Of a stretch of 64,000 nt of DNA, positions 8,804 through 16,993 are shown piece by piece. How positions within the stretch are numbered: position 1 is the stretch's first letter; each line of letters begins with the position of its first letter. The DNA is taken from the NCBI RefSeq assembly GCF_014207565.1, contig NZ_JACHGJ010000006.1:124001-188000 (forward strand). The letters are read 5' to 3'. Below the pieces are notes generated by a model. It did no database searches and had not been told where the DNA came from. It was given only the letters and a program-made list of their open reading frames with translations. This DNA comes from Spirochaeta isovalerica (GTDB lineage Bacteria > Spirochaetota > Spirochaetia > DSM-2461). Both the position numbers and the translations under genes were made by a program.

Positions 8804-10455
8804 TTCTTTTCCGGAGGAAGAATCTCTCTGATCAGCCGGTCGAGTATGGATGGGATTCGTTCGTACACATCCTTGATATTGACTCTTTCCGTCGGTTTAT
8901 GGAGATCTTTACCCCAGGGGCCGATATTGACGATCGGTGCATCGAGCTGCTCCATTTTTCTGAAAGGTACGCTATAGATCGTTTCCCAGCCGGGACTGTT
9001 TCTCTTAATGGATACAATATCCTCTTCATTTCCGACCCAGCCTGCGTAGGAAAGATCGGAAATTCCCATAAAATAGGCGTTGGACTGATATTCGATTTGA
9101 AATAACTCTTTTGAAATACGATCGACTCTTTCCGCCAGATTAAAGTCTTCTCCTCCTTTTATCATGCTGTTGGTTATGTGGGGATAATAGGGACCCGATA
9201 AACCTATCACGACAGCAGGACCTTCCAGATCGGCTTCATCAGCAGTGAATTCAAGAATTCTGATAGCGGCATCGGGCAGGGTTATTTTATTTTCGCCGAG
9301 AAGGATTTTCATCTCCTCTTCTTTTGCCGCCAGTTTCTCGAGAAAAAGATTTTCGCCTTTTAACAGTGCCTGTTTATAGAGTTTTTCGTAGTCGATAACC
9401 AGAGGTGTGAAAGAAATAGCATCGGGCTCATCGTGATTGAGAAGACAAAACTTTTTGTAGGATTCTTCAAAATGGGATAAGACGCTTTGGACAGCTTCTT
9501 CCGACAGATGTATCATGCTCTCCAAAATATCAACTGGAGTTTTTGTAAAGGTCAGCCAATTGAAATACCCTGTAGCGGCTTCGGGAATGGAAGCATCGTA
9601 ATTCTTTTTTCTGTCCTTTAGATTAACCCATATGGGGGGCGGCGTCGCATCATTTCCGAACTGGTCGCAGAGATCGATGTTCAGTTCCGTCAGAGCCTGA
9701 ATCCTGGCCAGAATCAGTGAGGGATTCAGTCCGTTAAAGGGATCTCCGATATGACTGCGAACACCTCTTACGTAAACGATGGGCATGATTTTCCCTACAG
9801 AACCTTCATACATGAGAGCTTTTTTGCTCGTCTGGTTGTAATAAGGTTCGGAATTAATAACCAGTTTGTAATCGAGATTATATGTTTTTTTTAAATCGAC
9901 CAGCAAACCAGTGGCTTCAATCATGCCCCGGGAAAGATTTTCCTCATCGGGCACGCTTATTAACAGAAGAGTGTGTGAAAAAGTTTCGTCAGTTGATAGT
10001 TTGTCCATGAGGGCCATTTGAATAGCGGCTCCGGCTTTCATATCGGCAGCACCTCTGCCGAATAACCAGTCTCCCGATTCCAGATCTTTACTGACCGCCG
10101 GCGAAAGGGGGCGTTTTGCCAATGCTTCCCTTAGGGAATCGGGACGGAGGGCCAGATTCTCCAGTTTCCCGTAGTCACTGGTTCCCACAGCATCATGATG
10201 GTGCAGGAATACAATTGTTTTTTTTGATACCCCTTCTACGAGACTCCAGATTATTTCCCTGTTGTTATTATCGTTTTCGAGCTTTCTGGATCCCAGATGA
10301 TGGGGATGTTCTTTAAAATATGGCCTTGATTTCAGCCAGTTGAGAATTATTTCTTCGATAAAGCCTTCAAAGGGAGTATTGGTATCACTCCTCGATGAGA
10401 TTAATCGGAGAAAAAGGGGTTCTATGATTTTTTTCCAGTTTTCTGCAGGTCTCAT
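8794..10455 (-). CDS. RocB-like M20 family peptidase
   Basis: The 553-residue protein is close in length to Bacillus RocB and has M20 metal-site blocks: FLHHHDAVGTSDYG, FGRGAADMKAGAAIQMALM and VPDEENLSRGM. A long insert of RocB type follows, with a C-terminal VNIGPWGKDLHKPTERV supplying the last histidine. M20 enzymes use two zinc ions to cut peptides or acyl-amino acids. RocB belongs to arginine use, but its reaction is not firmly known, and no other roc genes are here. It is cytoplasmic, with no signal peptide. It lies downstream of rpsU, separated from it by a terminator. Confidence 0.8.
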   Translation of the reverse strand: MRPAENWKKIIEPLFLRLISSRSDTNTPFEGFIEEIILNWLKSRPYFKEHPHHLGSRKLENDNNNREIIWSLVEGVSKKTIVFLHHHDAVGTSDYGKLENLALRPDSLREALAKRPLSPAVSKDLESGDWLFGRGAADMKAGAAIQMALMDKLSTDETFSHTLLLISVPDEENLSRGMIEATGLLVDLKKTYNLDYKLVINSEPYYNQTSKKALMYEGSVGKIMPIVYVRGVRSHIGDPFNGLNPSLILARIQALTELNIDLCDQFGNDATPPPIWVNLKDRKKNYDASIPEAATGYFNWLTFTKTPVDILESMIHLSEEAVQSVLSHFEESYKKFCLLNHDEPDAISFTPLVIDYEKLYKQALLKGENLFLEKLAAKEEEMKILLGENKITLPDAAIRILEFTADEADLEGPAVVIGLSGPYYPHITNSMIKGGEDFNLAERVDRISKELFQIEYQSNAYFMGISDLSYAGWVGNEEDIVSIKRNSPGWETIYSVPFRKMEQLDAPIVNIGPWGKDLHKPTERVNIKDVYERIPSILDRLIREILPPEKNQT

Positions 10456-10491
10456 AGAGGTAAGTATAAAATCAAATAGAGAGGTTTCAAT

Positions 10492-10518
10492 AAAAAAACC
10501 TCCTGCATAAGGAGGTTT
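10492..10518 (-). terminator. Rho-independent terminator of rpsU
   Basis: Read on the minus strand, AAACCTCC pairs with GGAGGTTT around a 7-base loop and is followed directly by a T-run. It lies 16 bases past the rpsU stop. Confidence 0.85.
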
Positions 10519-10533
10519 GATTGAATAGAAAAA

Positions 10534-10743
10534 TTAATAGAGCTTTCTTCTCTCGAGTTTTCTCAGTTTTTTCTGTTCTTTTCTTTTACGGGCTTTGTTT
10601 TGCTCGTGTTTTTTGGTAGAGGGCTTTTCGAAGTACTGTCTTCTTTTGAATTCTCTAATAATTCCCTCTTTTTCAACCTTCCTCTTAAAGCGTTTGATTG
10701 CTTTTTCGAGGTTTTCATCATCATAAACTTCTATATTAGCCAT
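10534..10743 (-). CDS. rpsU: 30S ribosomal protein S21
   Basis: The 69-residue protein is very basic and reads [20 protein letters not shown] at the start, with the typical S21 charged C-terminus ending RRKLY. S21 binds the 30S platform near the anti-Shine-Dalgarno region and helps initiation. The frame is open further upstream, but the ATG at 10743 gives the family's normal start and length. It is followed by its own terminator. Confidence 0.95.
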   Translation of the reverse strand: MANIEVYDDENLEKAIKRFKRKVEKEGIIREFKRRQYFEKPSTKKHEQNKARKRKEQKKLRKLERRKLY

Positions 10744-10798
10744 GCTTATAAAATACATAGTATTGAAAATACTTGTCAACCGCCGAAGGGGAATATAA

Positions 10799-12268
10799 TC
10801 AGAACAACTGATGATCTTCTTCCAGCGGACCGTCCAGAATTTCCACTTTAAGCCCTTCAAGATGAATTTCTGCGCTCTCCACATAGAAGCCAAGTGATTC
10901 CTGTTCTATGTAAGTTGTGTCGACATATCGGAGAATTATGCGCCCGTCGATGGACAGTTCCATATAGCCGCCGTAGGTTACCAGTTCCACATCATAGGCC
11001 TGTTCGGGATGGGGATCAAAGTGATTGTTCTGTATAATATCGTATCGGAAGGCGTTTTCTATTCCTCCGCCTTCTCTTGTTCCCCAGATTCTAGCCTGAG
11101 CCAATCCGGCGATGAGATCCAGGCTGACATAGTGGCCGTTCGCCTCTCTGTCCGAGCGGAATACCAGTCCGGTTTTTCCCGGACCGTTGAAGGATATCCG
11201 GCATTTCAATCTGAAGTCCGATGCTCTGCCTTTGATCATAAAGATTTCATAACCGCTCTTCGATGTCATGGAGAGACTGCTGCTGTCATGATTTATCGAA
11301 GCCGTGGGATTTTTGAGAAGCCTCTGTACGGGAAATAAGTCTTTGTTTTCTTTACGGCTCTGAACTTTTTCATCAAAAAGCCAGTAGCTTTTCAGGGACA
11401 GCTGTCCGTTGCTGTTTACAATCAGTTCCGTGGGAGGCGGAAGGATCTTTACAGGATCGGACAGGCTGTTGAAGAAGTTCCATACGAGGAATTTCCCTTT
11501 ATATGGCAGAACTCTGGCCGCGTAGTTTCCTCTGGGGAGAAGAACGTTGGAGGCAAAAGCTTCGAAATCGCTGTCCAGCGAGTCGGAATACCAGTAGTGG
11601 ACTTTTACGTCTTCTTTGATATTCCCGAATAGATAATACCTGTTTGCAATTTTATGGAGTCCCGGTACCTCCACATCGTCATACATCCTGGGGAAGAAAA
11701 GAGGCGGTTTCCATTCAAATTCATCGGGAGTTCTTTCTTCTGCCAACCCGATGCAGCCTCTTCTGGCAATCGGTCCGAAAGGGACCCTCGCGTTAACCAG
11801 AAGATACCTCCTGTCTCCTTCACGGAAGAAAAAAGGATCGCGGCAACTGACCCAATTGCGACCTTCATTGATATTCTCTTCATAAAAGGGGCTGCTGATA
11901 GAGAGCGGGTAATTGGCTGAGGAAACTTTTTCCCAATGATAGAGATCATTGGATCTGGCCAGGCCTATTCTCTGTATTTTTCCGTCTTCTTTCCGGGAAA
12001 GTCCTGTATAGAACATTCTGAAAGCGGCAGGACCGTCGGGATCGGCGCTGACGTGCATTGTCCAGAGCATATCATCATCCCAGTCTCCGGGTTCTCCGAT
12101 AAACAGGGGATTTTTGACTCTTTTCCACAAAAAACCATCATGACTCACTGCATGGGCGATATAGTCATGATTCGGGAGAACAAGGTGGAAGAGATGGAAA
12201 AGTCCCTGGTGTTCTATAATATCAATATCGCCCAGTTCTGAGCGTTCAAAACCTTTACCTGTATACAT
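10799..12268 (-). CDS. GH32/GH43-like five-bladed propeller glycosidase, probable sucrose or fructan hydrolase
   Basis: The chosen ATG at 12268 gives 489 residues. A TTG at 12331 would add 21 basic, hydrophobic residues but crowds the upstream promoter space. The first 300 residues resemble the GH32 beta-propeller: [28 protein letters not shown], a clear SCRDPFFF block and [11 protein letters not shown] where GH32 enzymes have their EC block. The last part is a concanavalin-like sandwich ([20 protein letters not shown]). No signal peptide is seen, so it should be cytoplasmic. Its divergent pairing with sucrose-phosphate synthase suggests sucrose turnover, but the acid/base glutamate is not certain. 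GH43 or GH130-like activity remains possible. Confidence 0.6.
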   Translation of the reverse strand: MYTGKGFERSELGDIDIIEHQGLFHLFHLVLPNHDYIAHAVSHDGFLWKRVKNPLFIGEPGDWDDDMLWTMHVSADPDGPAAFRMFYTGLSRKEDGKIQRIGLARSNDLYHWEKVSSANYPLSISSPFYEENINEGRNWVSCRDPFFFREGDRRYLLVNARVPFGPIARRGCIGLAEERTPDEFEWKPPLFFPRMYDDVEVPGLHKIANRYYLFGNIKEDVKVHYWYSDSLDSDFEAFASNVLLPRGNYAARVLPYKGKFLVWNFFNSLSDPVKILPPPTELIVNSNGQLSLKSYWLFDEKVQSRKENKDLFPVQRLLKNPTASINHDSSSLSMTSKSGYEIFMIKGRASDFRLKCRISFNGPGKTGLVFRSDREANGHYVSLDLIAGLAQARIWGTREGGGIENAFRYDIIQNNHFDPHPEQAYDVELVTYGGYMELSIDGRIILRYVDTTYIEQESLGFYVESAEIHLEGLKVEILDGPLEEDHQLF

Positions 12269-12375
12269 CTTTTTTATCCAGTAATATAGAGTTCTAAATA
12301 TAATTAAAGGCTTTTTAGTAAAAAAAATCAACTCATAAGCAGTTTTGTTCTATATAAGTCCAATTCTATGACAGT

Positions 12376-12404
12376 TTGACATGATTTGTAATAATTAGTA
12401 CACT
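12376..12404 (+). promoter_or_regulatory. Promoter of the sucrose-phosphate synthase gene
   Basis: TTGACA (12376-12381), 17-base spacer, TACACT (12399-12404). Transcription should begin near 12411, within about two bases of the ATG at 12413, so the messenger is probably leaderless. There is an in-frame TAA at 12404-12406 and no ribosome site. Confidence 0.6.
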
Positions 12405-12409
12405 AAGTA
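12392..12409. promoter_or_regulatory. Candidate EctR/CosR-type operator over the -10 box
   Basis: TAATTAGT-AC-ACTAAGTA is an imperfect 8-2-8 inverted repeat with seven of eight positions paired. It covers the -10 of the sucrose synthase promoter. From memory, the EctR1 box of methanotroph ectoine operons is TATTTAGT-GT-ACTATATA, with the same 8-2-8 layout and similar bases. A MarR protein of the EctR/CosR type is encoded at 15935-16465. Confidence 0.5.
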
Positions 12410-12412
12410 ATT

Positions 12413-14590
12413 ATGTATATAATGATGATTAATATTCACGGACTGGTCAGGTCCTCAAGCCTGGAGTTCGGACGGGATGCCGATACGGGAGGCCAGACCC
12501 GGTATGTAGTGGATCTGGCTGTAAATCTGTCGGAAAGCGAATCGGTCAGTTCCATTGATCTGGTTACAAGGCAGATCAAAGACAAGGTGGTCAGTCCGGT
12601 ATATGGTGAGAAGATCGAAACGATCAATGAAAAATCCCGTATAGTCAGGCTCCCCTGCGGGGGAAATAAATACCTGCACAAAGAGAAGCTGTGGGGGAAC
12701 CTGGAAGAGTTTACCGACAATCTCATAGCTTTTATCCGGTCTCAGGACAGGATTCCCGATGTAGTTCATGGACATTATGCCGACGGAGGTTATGTCGCTC
12801 TGCAGATCGCCGAGACCTTCGGCATACCTTTCGTTTTTACCGCTCATTCGCTCGGAAGAAATAAACTGGCCTTCCTCACATCAAACGGCTGGAGTGAAAA
12901 AAAGGCTGATTCCGCGTTTAATATCCGCACCCGAATCGATGTGGAGGAGGAGATCCTCGAGAGGGCCGATATGGTCATTGCCAGTACGAACTACGAGAAG
13001 GAAGATCTTTACGGCCAGTACAGCAACCGCTCTAAACCTTATTATAAAATCATCCCGCCGGGCATTATGCTCGATACTTTTTTTCCTTACTATTATTACG
13101 AAGTCCCTGGAAATAATATCACCGAAGAGGCCAAGCAGGCGCATATCAGGCTTCAGAATGAACTGAGACGTTTTCATTTTGAAACGGAAAAACCGTTAAT
13201 CGTCACTCTTTGCCGTCCCGATGCCAGGAAAAACATCGATGTCCTTATTGATGTCTACGGGAAGGATAAGGAGCTGCAGGCTATGGCCAATCTGGCTATT
13301 TTCGCCGGAATCAGAGATGATATTGCCGAAATGGAAGAAGGGGAGCAGCAGGTCCTCACAGATATTCTTCTGGCCATGGATAAGTACGATCTTTACGGGA
13401 AAATGGCTATCCCGAAATATCATGATGCCACTAGCGATGTTCCGGAGCTCTACCGCATAACGGCGCTCAAGGGCGGCGTTTTCGTCAGCGCCTCATATCT
13501 GGAGACTTTCGGCTTGACTTTCATCGAAGCTTCGGCATCTGGTCTTCCCTTTGTCGCCACCAATAAGGGCGGACCGGTCGATATCGAAAAAAACTGCCGC
13601 AGCGGTGTTCTCGTGGATATTGCCAACCCGGAATCCATTTCCGAAGCGATTAAGAAAATTATTACCGATCATGCACTGTGGAGTGAATTGTCGCAGAACG
13701 GAACCAACCGGACAAGAGAGGTTTACACCTGGGGGCAGCATTGCCGGACTTATCTCTCGGCGCTGGAAACTCTGCCTTTCGGAGGTAACCGGGAAGCGGA
13801 CCGACCGGGAAAAGACGGGAAAATCGTCGGGAACAGAATCAACCGGATGAAAAACCTGCTCATTGTCGATATAGACGATACGCTTCTGGGCGATGATGAA
13901 GCCACCGGAAGGGTCAGGCAATTTATCGAGGCCAACCGGGACACCCTGGGTTTCGGTGTCGCTACGGGCCGGGACATCGATTCGACAAAAGATGTACTCA
14001 GCGCTTACGGGTTTGATGATGTTGATATTCTGATTACCTCCGTGGGGACGGAAATCTATTATGGACCGCAGCTCCGGCAGGATAGAGGGTGGCAGTCACA
14101 CATCCGGAGCAAGTGGAAGCTGGATCAGGTTCGCAGAGCACTGGCCGAACTGCCTTTTCTGTCTCTGCAGGAGACGCCGGAAGCTCAGAGAGATTATAAA
14201 GTGAGTTATATTCTGGACAGCAGCGCTGATCCCCGGGAGCGCATACCTCTGATCCATAATGCTCTGACAATAAGCAAGCTCTCTTATACGCTAGTGTATT
14301 CTCACGGGTTTTATATCGATATTCTTCCGGCCAGGGCATCAAAGGGAAAAGCTGTTTCCTATCTTTCGGGGAAATGGCAGATCAGCCGGTCTCATATTGT
14401 TGCGGCAGGCAATTCCGGTAATGATCGTGACATGCTGACGGGAAGTGTCAGAGGGGTAGTTGTCTCCAACTACGAAAAGGAACTGGAAGCATTGAAGAAG
14501 AACAAATCGGTTTACTTTTCCAAAGCGCCTTATGGAGACGGTGTTTTGGAAGGAATGAAATACTGGCTTGGCAGGGAGGATTATGAATAA
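12413..14590 (+). CDS. spsA: Sucrose-phosphate synthase with C-terminal sucrose-phosphatase-like HAD domain
   Basis: The 725-residue protein has a GT-B glycosyltransferase part (about 1-470) that opens INIHGLVRSSSLEFGRDADT followed by GGQTRYVV, the sucrose synthase/SPS signature. It contains HGHYADGGYVAL, FTAHSLGRNK, CRPDARKNIDVL and the nucleotide-sugar motif SYLETFGLTFIEASASGLPF. A HAD domain (about 480-725) follows, with VDIDDTLLGDD, whose nucleophile D486 and acid D488 are intact, and a late AAGNSGNDRDML motif. SPS makes sucrose 6-phosphate from UDP-glucose and fructose 6-phosphate. In some cyanobacterial two-domain enzymes the HAD part is inactive, but here it looks competent, so one chain could make free sucrose. 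The next gene overlaps by 8 bases. Confidence 0.88.
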   Translation: MYIMMINIHGLVRSSSLEFGRDADTGGQTRYVVDLAVNLSESESVSSIDLVTRQIKDKVVSPVYGEKIETINEKSRIVRLPCGGNKYLHKEKLWGNLEEFTDNLIAFIRSQDRIPDVVHGHYADGGYVALQIAETFGIPFVFTAHSLGRNKLAFLTSNGWSEKKADSAFNIRTRIDVEEEILERADMVIASTNYEKEDLYGQYSNRSKPYYKIIPPGIMLDTFFPYYYYEVPGNNITEEAKQAHIRLQNELRRFHFETEKPLIVTLCRPDARKNIDVLIDVYGKDKELQAMANLAIFAGIRDDIAEMEEGEQQVLTDILLAMDKYDLYGKMAIPKYHDATSDVPELYRITALKGGVFVSASYLETFGLTFIEASASGLPFVATNKGGPVDIEKNCRSGVLVDIANPESISEAIKKIITDHALWSELSQNGTNRTREVYTWGQHCRTYLSALETLPFGGNREADRPGKDGKIVGNRINRMKNLLIVDIDDTLLGDDEATGRVRQFIEANRDTLGFGVATGRDIDSTKDVLSAYGFDDVDILITSVGTEIYYGPQLRQDRGWQSHIRSKWKLDQVRRALAELPFLSLQETPEAQRDYKVSYILDSSADPRERIPLIHNALTISKLSYTLVYSHGFYIDILPARASKGKAVSYLSGKWQISRSHIVAAGNSGNDRDMLTGSVRGVVVSNYEKELEALKKNKSVYFSKAPYGDGVLEGMKYWLGREDYE

Positions 14591-15932
14591 ATCAGGTTAT
14601 ACTCCGTTGATGAGAGCAAAAGGGTTGGAGAAAATTCTCGACGTGGGTGAAATTTATCTGAAGCTTGAAGGCGATAACCCTTATGGACATAAATATGACA
14701 GAATCGGGGAGCTGCTCGTTCGCGACGCGATATCCGGCGGTTTCGAAAAACTGATTGTCGACGGTCCGAGAGCCTTTATTCACAGCGTCCTGGCTTGCGC
14801 TGAACAGGCTGACATCTCTGTCAAGGTTCCGCTCTTCAAAGGGCAGATGTGGAAAAGCAAATCAATGGAAAAAGATATTCTTCTCGATTTCCGGAAAGTC
14901 AAACAGGACGAGCAGGAGTCTTTTGTTTCAGGATATTGTGAAGAAGGCGGATACTACAATTGCGTGAACGGCTATTACAACCGTCACCTTTCCATTACCG
15001 CCCTTGAAGCAATCGGAGAGGAAATTTGTGAAAAGCTCGATAGCATCACATCGGTTTTTGTCCAGTTGAGCTACGGGTATACGGTTTCCGGTCTATACGG
15101 GTCTTTTTTCAGGTTGTGGGCCAAAGGGAGAATTGAACATTATCCCCGGATCTTCTCCTGTACGATACCCAAAGGAAACACCATCTATGAAGATTATAAA
15201 AGGATCAATTCCATACCTGATATCGAAGAGTATGGAATCAGGCATAACCGGTACACCCGCGATCTTTTTATTGACAATACCCAGCTTCTGGAAAAGACAC
15301 TGGAAGCTGTGAAGGATACAGATGGCGAGATCATTACAGTGGATGAGACGCTTTTAAAAGAAGCGGCGGCTCTTCTCAAGACCAGCGAACATATTTCCCT
15401 GACCGCAGAGGAAGCTTACAGTTTCGCCGGGTTTTATAAAACAGCCAGGGCCGGAAAGCTGAAGAGAGGGGTTCATGTCATTGTTCTGAATAACGGGAAA
15501 ACCGATATTGTTGTCAATCGGCTTCAGAAGGATGCGGAAATGAGCCGTGAGACAATACTTTCCTATGTGAGAACCTTTCTTATGGAGTACTCCGATTCGA
15601 TAGAGGAAACGAGTGACGCGATTGATAACGCCCTTTCCTCCGGAGCCGTGTTCACCGCGGAGATTGACGGCCGGATGGAAGGTATCGCCATTGTGGTCAG
15701 GATGGGATTCGAGGATTTTATACCCCGTTACCATCTGGCCTATATCGGGACGAGGGCCGGCAGGAAAGGCCGGGGGATTGCGGGAAAGCTCATTGAGGAA
15801 ATCATCCAGTTTTCCGGAGGAAGCTTATCGCTCCATGTGGATCTTGATAATTCAAGGGCCAAGAAACTCTATGAAAAATTCGGATTTGTCCATATGTACA
15901 ACAGGATGATTTACAAGGGAGATCTGCTTTGA
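14583..15932 (+). CDS. PLP fold type II (threonine synthase-like) domain fused to GNAT acetyltransferase
   Basis: I start at ATG 14583 because GGGAGG lies just upstream; it overlaps spsA by 8 bases, giving 449 residues. Residues 1-300 resemble threonine/cysteine synthases: SGYTPLMRAKGLEKIL and IYLKLEGDNPYGHKYDR. The usual catalytic-lysine motif is NPTGSFKDR-like; here the aligned position is Y38, with a lysine one step earlier (K37). The domain may therefore be altered or non-catalytic. Residues 310-449 are a GNAT domain with YIGTRAGRKGRGIAGKLIEE for acetyl-CoA and DLDNSRAKKLYEKFGF. Coupling to spsA and proximity to the betaine transporter suggest a role in osmolyte metabolism, for example making an N-acetylated amino acid. 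No product is proven. Confidence 0.65.
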   Translation: MNKSGYTPLMRAKGLEKILDVGEIYLKLEGDNPYGHKYDRIGELLVRDAISGGFEKLIVDGPRAFIHSVLACAEQADISVKVPLFKGQMWKSKSMEKDILLDFRKVKQDEQESFVSGYCEEGGYYNCVNGYYNRHLSITALEAIGEEICEKLDSITSVFVQLSYGYTVSGLYGSFFRLWAKGRIEHYPRIFSCTIPKGNTIYEDYKRINSIPDIEEYGIRHNRYTRDLFIDNTQLLEKTLEAVKDTDGEIITVDETLLKEAAALLKTSEHISLTAEEAYSFAGFYKTARAGKLKRGVHVIVLNNGKTDIVVNRLQKDAEMSRETILSYVRTFLMEYSDSIEETSDAIDNALSSGAVFTAEIDGRMEGIAIVVRMGFEDFIPRYHLAYIGTRAGRKGRGIAGKLIEEIIQFSGGSLSLHVDLDNSRAKKLYEKFGFVHMYNRMIYKGDLL

Positions 15933-15934
15933 GA

Positions 15935-16465
15935 TCAATAATTGATCTCATCTTCAAGATATCGTTTGACATCTGAAGGCGAAGCGGAAAGAGGTCCACT
16001 GGCAAGAATGGGCTGGGACTCGATATTAGAGGCATCCATCATCGTTGCCAGACGCTGGAGCGAAGACAATAACATATTCTTCTCCCAGTCTTTAAGCTTA
16101 TCAAACTGCCCGGTAAAGTCTTCCTGCAGCAATGAGGGGTTCAGATCAAGAATGCCTTTCGCCTTGTCGGTGAGGACGATACTGACTTTCCTTTTGTCTT
16201 TGTCGCTTCGCTGCCTGATGGTAAAGCCCTGCTGACCGAGTCTGTCGAGAATGCTCGTAACTGTGGCCTGGGAAAGACTGACGTTTTTTGCTATTTCGGA
16301 GATAGGTTTGCTCGGAGATTTATTGATTTCTTTCAGAACGATAAGCTGCGGACCGGTAAGACCGTATCTTTTGGTGAGTTTTTTTGAATGGAGATCAATC
16401 GCCCGGATTATTTGCCGTAAGGTTGATACAACCGAATCTGATAAATCTTGTGAAGTCTGGTCCAT
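15935..16465 (-). CDS. MarR family regulator of the EctR/CosR type
   Basis: The 176-residue winged-helix protein contains IIRAIDLHSKKLTKRYGLTG, PQLIVLKEIN and VSLSQATVTSILDRLGQQGF (recognition helix). Near the end are WEKNMLLSSLQRLATMMDAS and PILASGPLS. These blocks match, from memory, the MarR subgroup that includes EctR1 of ectoine operons and CosR of vibrios, which repress compatible-solute genes at low salt. Its place between the sucrose/GNAT genes and the betaine transporter fits that job. It converges on the PLP-GNAT gene with a 2-base gap. A promoter lies at 16496-16524. Confidence 0.8.
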   Translation of the reverse strand: MDQTSQDLSDSVVSTLRQIIRAIDLHSKKLTKRYGLTGPQLIVLKEINKSPSKPISEIAKNVSLSQATVTSILDRLGQQGFTIRQRSDKDKRKVSIVLTDKAKGILDLNPSLLQEDFTGQFDKLKDWEKNMLLSSLQRLATMMDASNIESQPILASGPLSASPSDVKRYLEDEINY

Positions 16466-16495
16466 ATGTCAGCCCTTTTACTATACTTTTTGGCA

Positions 16496-16524
16496 ATTTT
16501 AATGAGTTTTAGACATTTTGTAAA
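16496..16524 (-). promoter_or_regulatory. Promoter of the MarR gene
   Basis: On the minus strand TTTACA (16524-16519), a 17-base spacer and TAAAAT (16501-16496) precede the ATG at 16465, with AAAGG as ribosome site. Confidence 0.5.
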
Positions 16525-16588
16525 GACAATAATACATTGAACACAAAATAACAAAAATGCTTATAAGCAACATATATTGCCTTATGGG

Positions 16589-16617
16589 TTGATAAAAGTG
16601 ATAATAATTGTTAGTGT
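16589..16617 (+). promoter_or_regulatory. Possible promoter of the zinc-ribbon gene
   Basis: TTGATA (16589-16594), a 17-base spacer and TAGTGT (16612-16617). The -10 lies in TTGTTAGT-GT (16608-16617), which resembles one half of the candidate MarR operator at 12392. The second half is poor. Confidence 0.35.
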
Positions 16618-16640
16618 GCAAATAAAAAAAGGAGAATGAT

Positions 16641-16799
16641 TTGAAGATTTATCATGAATTTACCTGCCCTAAGTGCGGGGTTAAACTCAGAATGAATATG
16701 AATCCCTCATGGCAAGAGGGAAGCGTCCGCTGCCCCTCTTGCAAAGAAAGGGTTTCTGTAAAACTCAATGAGAAGACAAAAAGAGAAAAAGAAGACTGA
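16641..16799 (+). CDS. Small zinc-ribbon protein
   Basis: A 52-residue frame starts at TTG 16641, 6 bases after a strong AAAAGGAGA, and ends with TGA at 16797-16799. It reads MKIYHEFTCPKCGVKLRMN and has two CxxC knuckles: CPKC at residues 9-12 and CPSC at 31-34. A highly charged tail ends KTKREKED. The spacing fits a zinc ribbon of the MJ0042 or zinc-ribbon_5 type. It lies between the MarR gene and proX on the transporter strand, with its own likely promoter. The function is unknown; a small regulator or an RNA-binding or chaperone-like accessory is possible. Confidence 0.7.
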   Translation: MKIYHEFTCPKCGVKLRMNMNPSWQEGSVRCPSCKERVSVKLNEKTKREKED

Positions 16800-16880
16800 T
16801 AATTACATCAGATATAGTTACTGTTGTAATTAAATATTGTGCAGCGATCAGCTTATAGTGCTTTTAAATATAGTTATGGA

Positions 16881-16910
16881 TTGATGTAGTTCGCTTAAAA
16901 TATATATAAT
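16881..16910 (+). promoter_or_regulatory. Promoter of the betaine transporter operon
   Basis: TTGATG (16881-16886), 18-base spacer, perfect TATAAT (16905-16910). The predicted leader is about 75 bases and AT-rich. It contains a TATATATA repeat (16901-16908 and 16917-16924) and a TATTTAGT half-site (16950-16957) like the candidate MarR operator. Confidence 0.65.
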
Positions 16911-16993
16911 ACGAAATATATATAGGCTTAACTCTAAGGTTTTACGGTCTATTTAGTTAGTATTCAAATTAAATCAAGAAAAGAGGTATAAAT

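Noticed and set aside
10534-10893. 119-residue version of the S21 gene
   Set aside because: The extra 50 residues do not look like S21 and overlap the end of the neighbouring glycosidase gene; the ATG at 10743 gives the normal 69-residue protein.
16608-16625. Second EctR-like operator before the zinc-ribbon gene
   Set aside because: Only the left half resembles the box; the right half matches at about half the positions, so I list it only as a weak half-site.
16901-16993. Riboswitch in the proX leader
   Set aside because: The leader is AT-rich with a TATATATA repeat but no conserved stem or terminator I can recognise.
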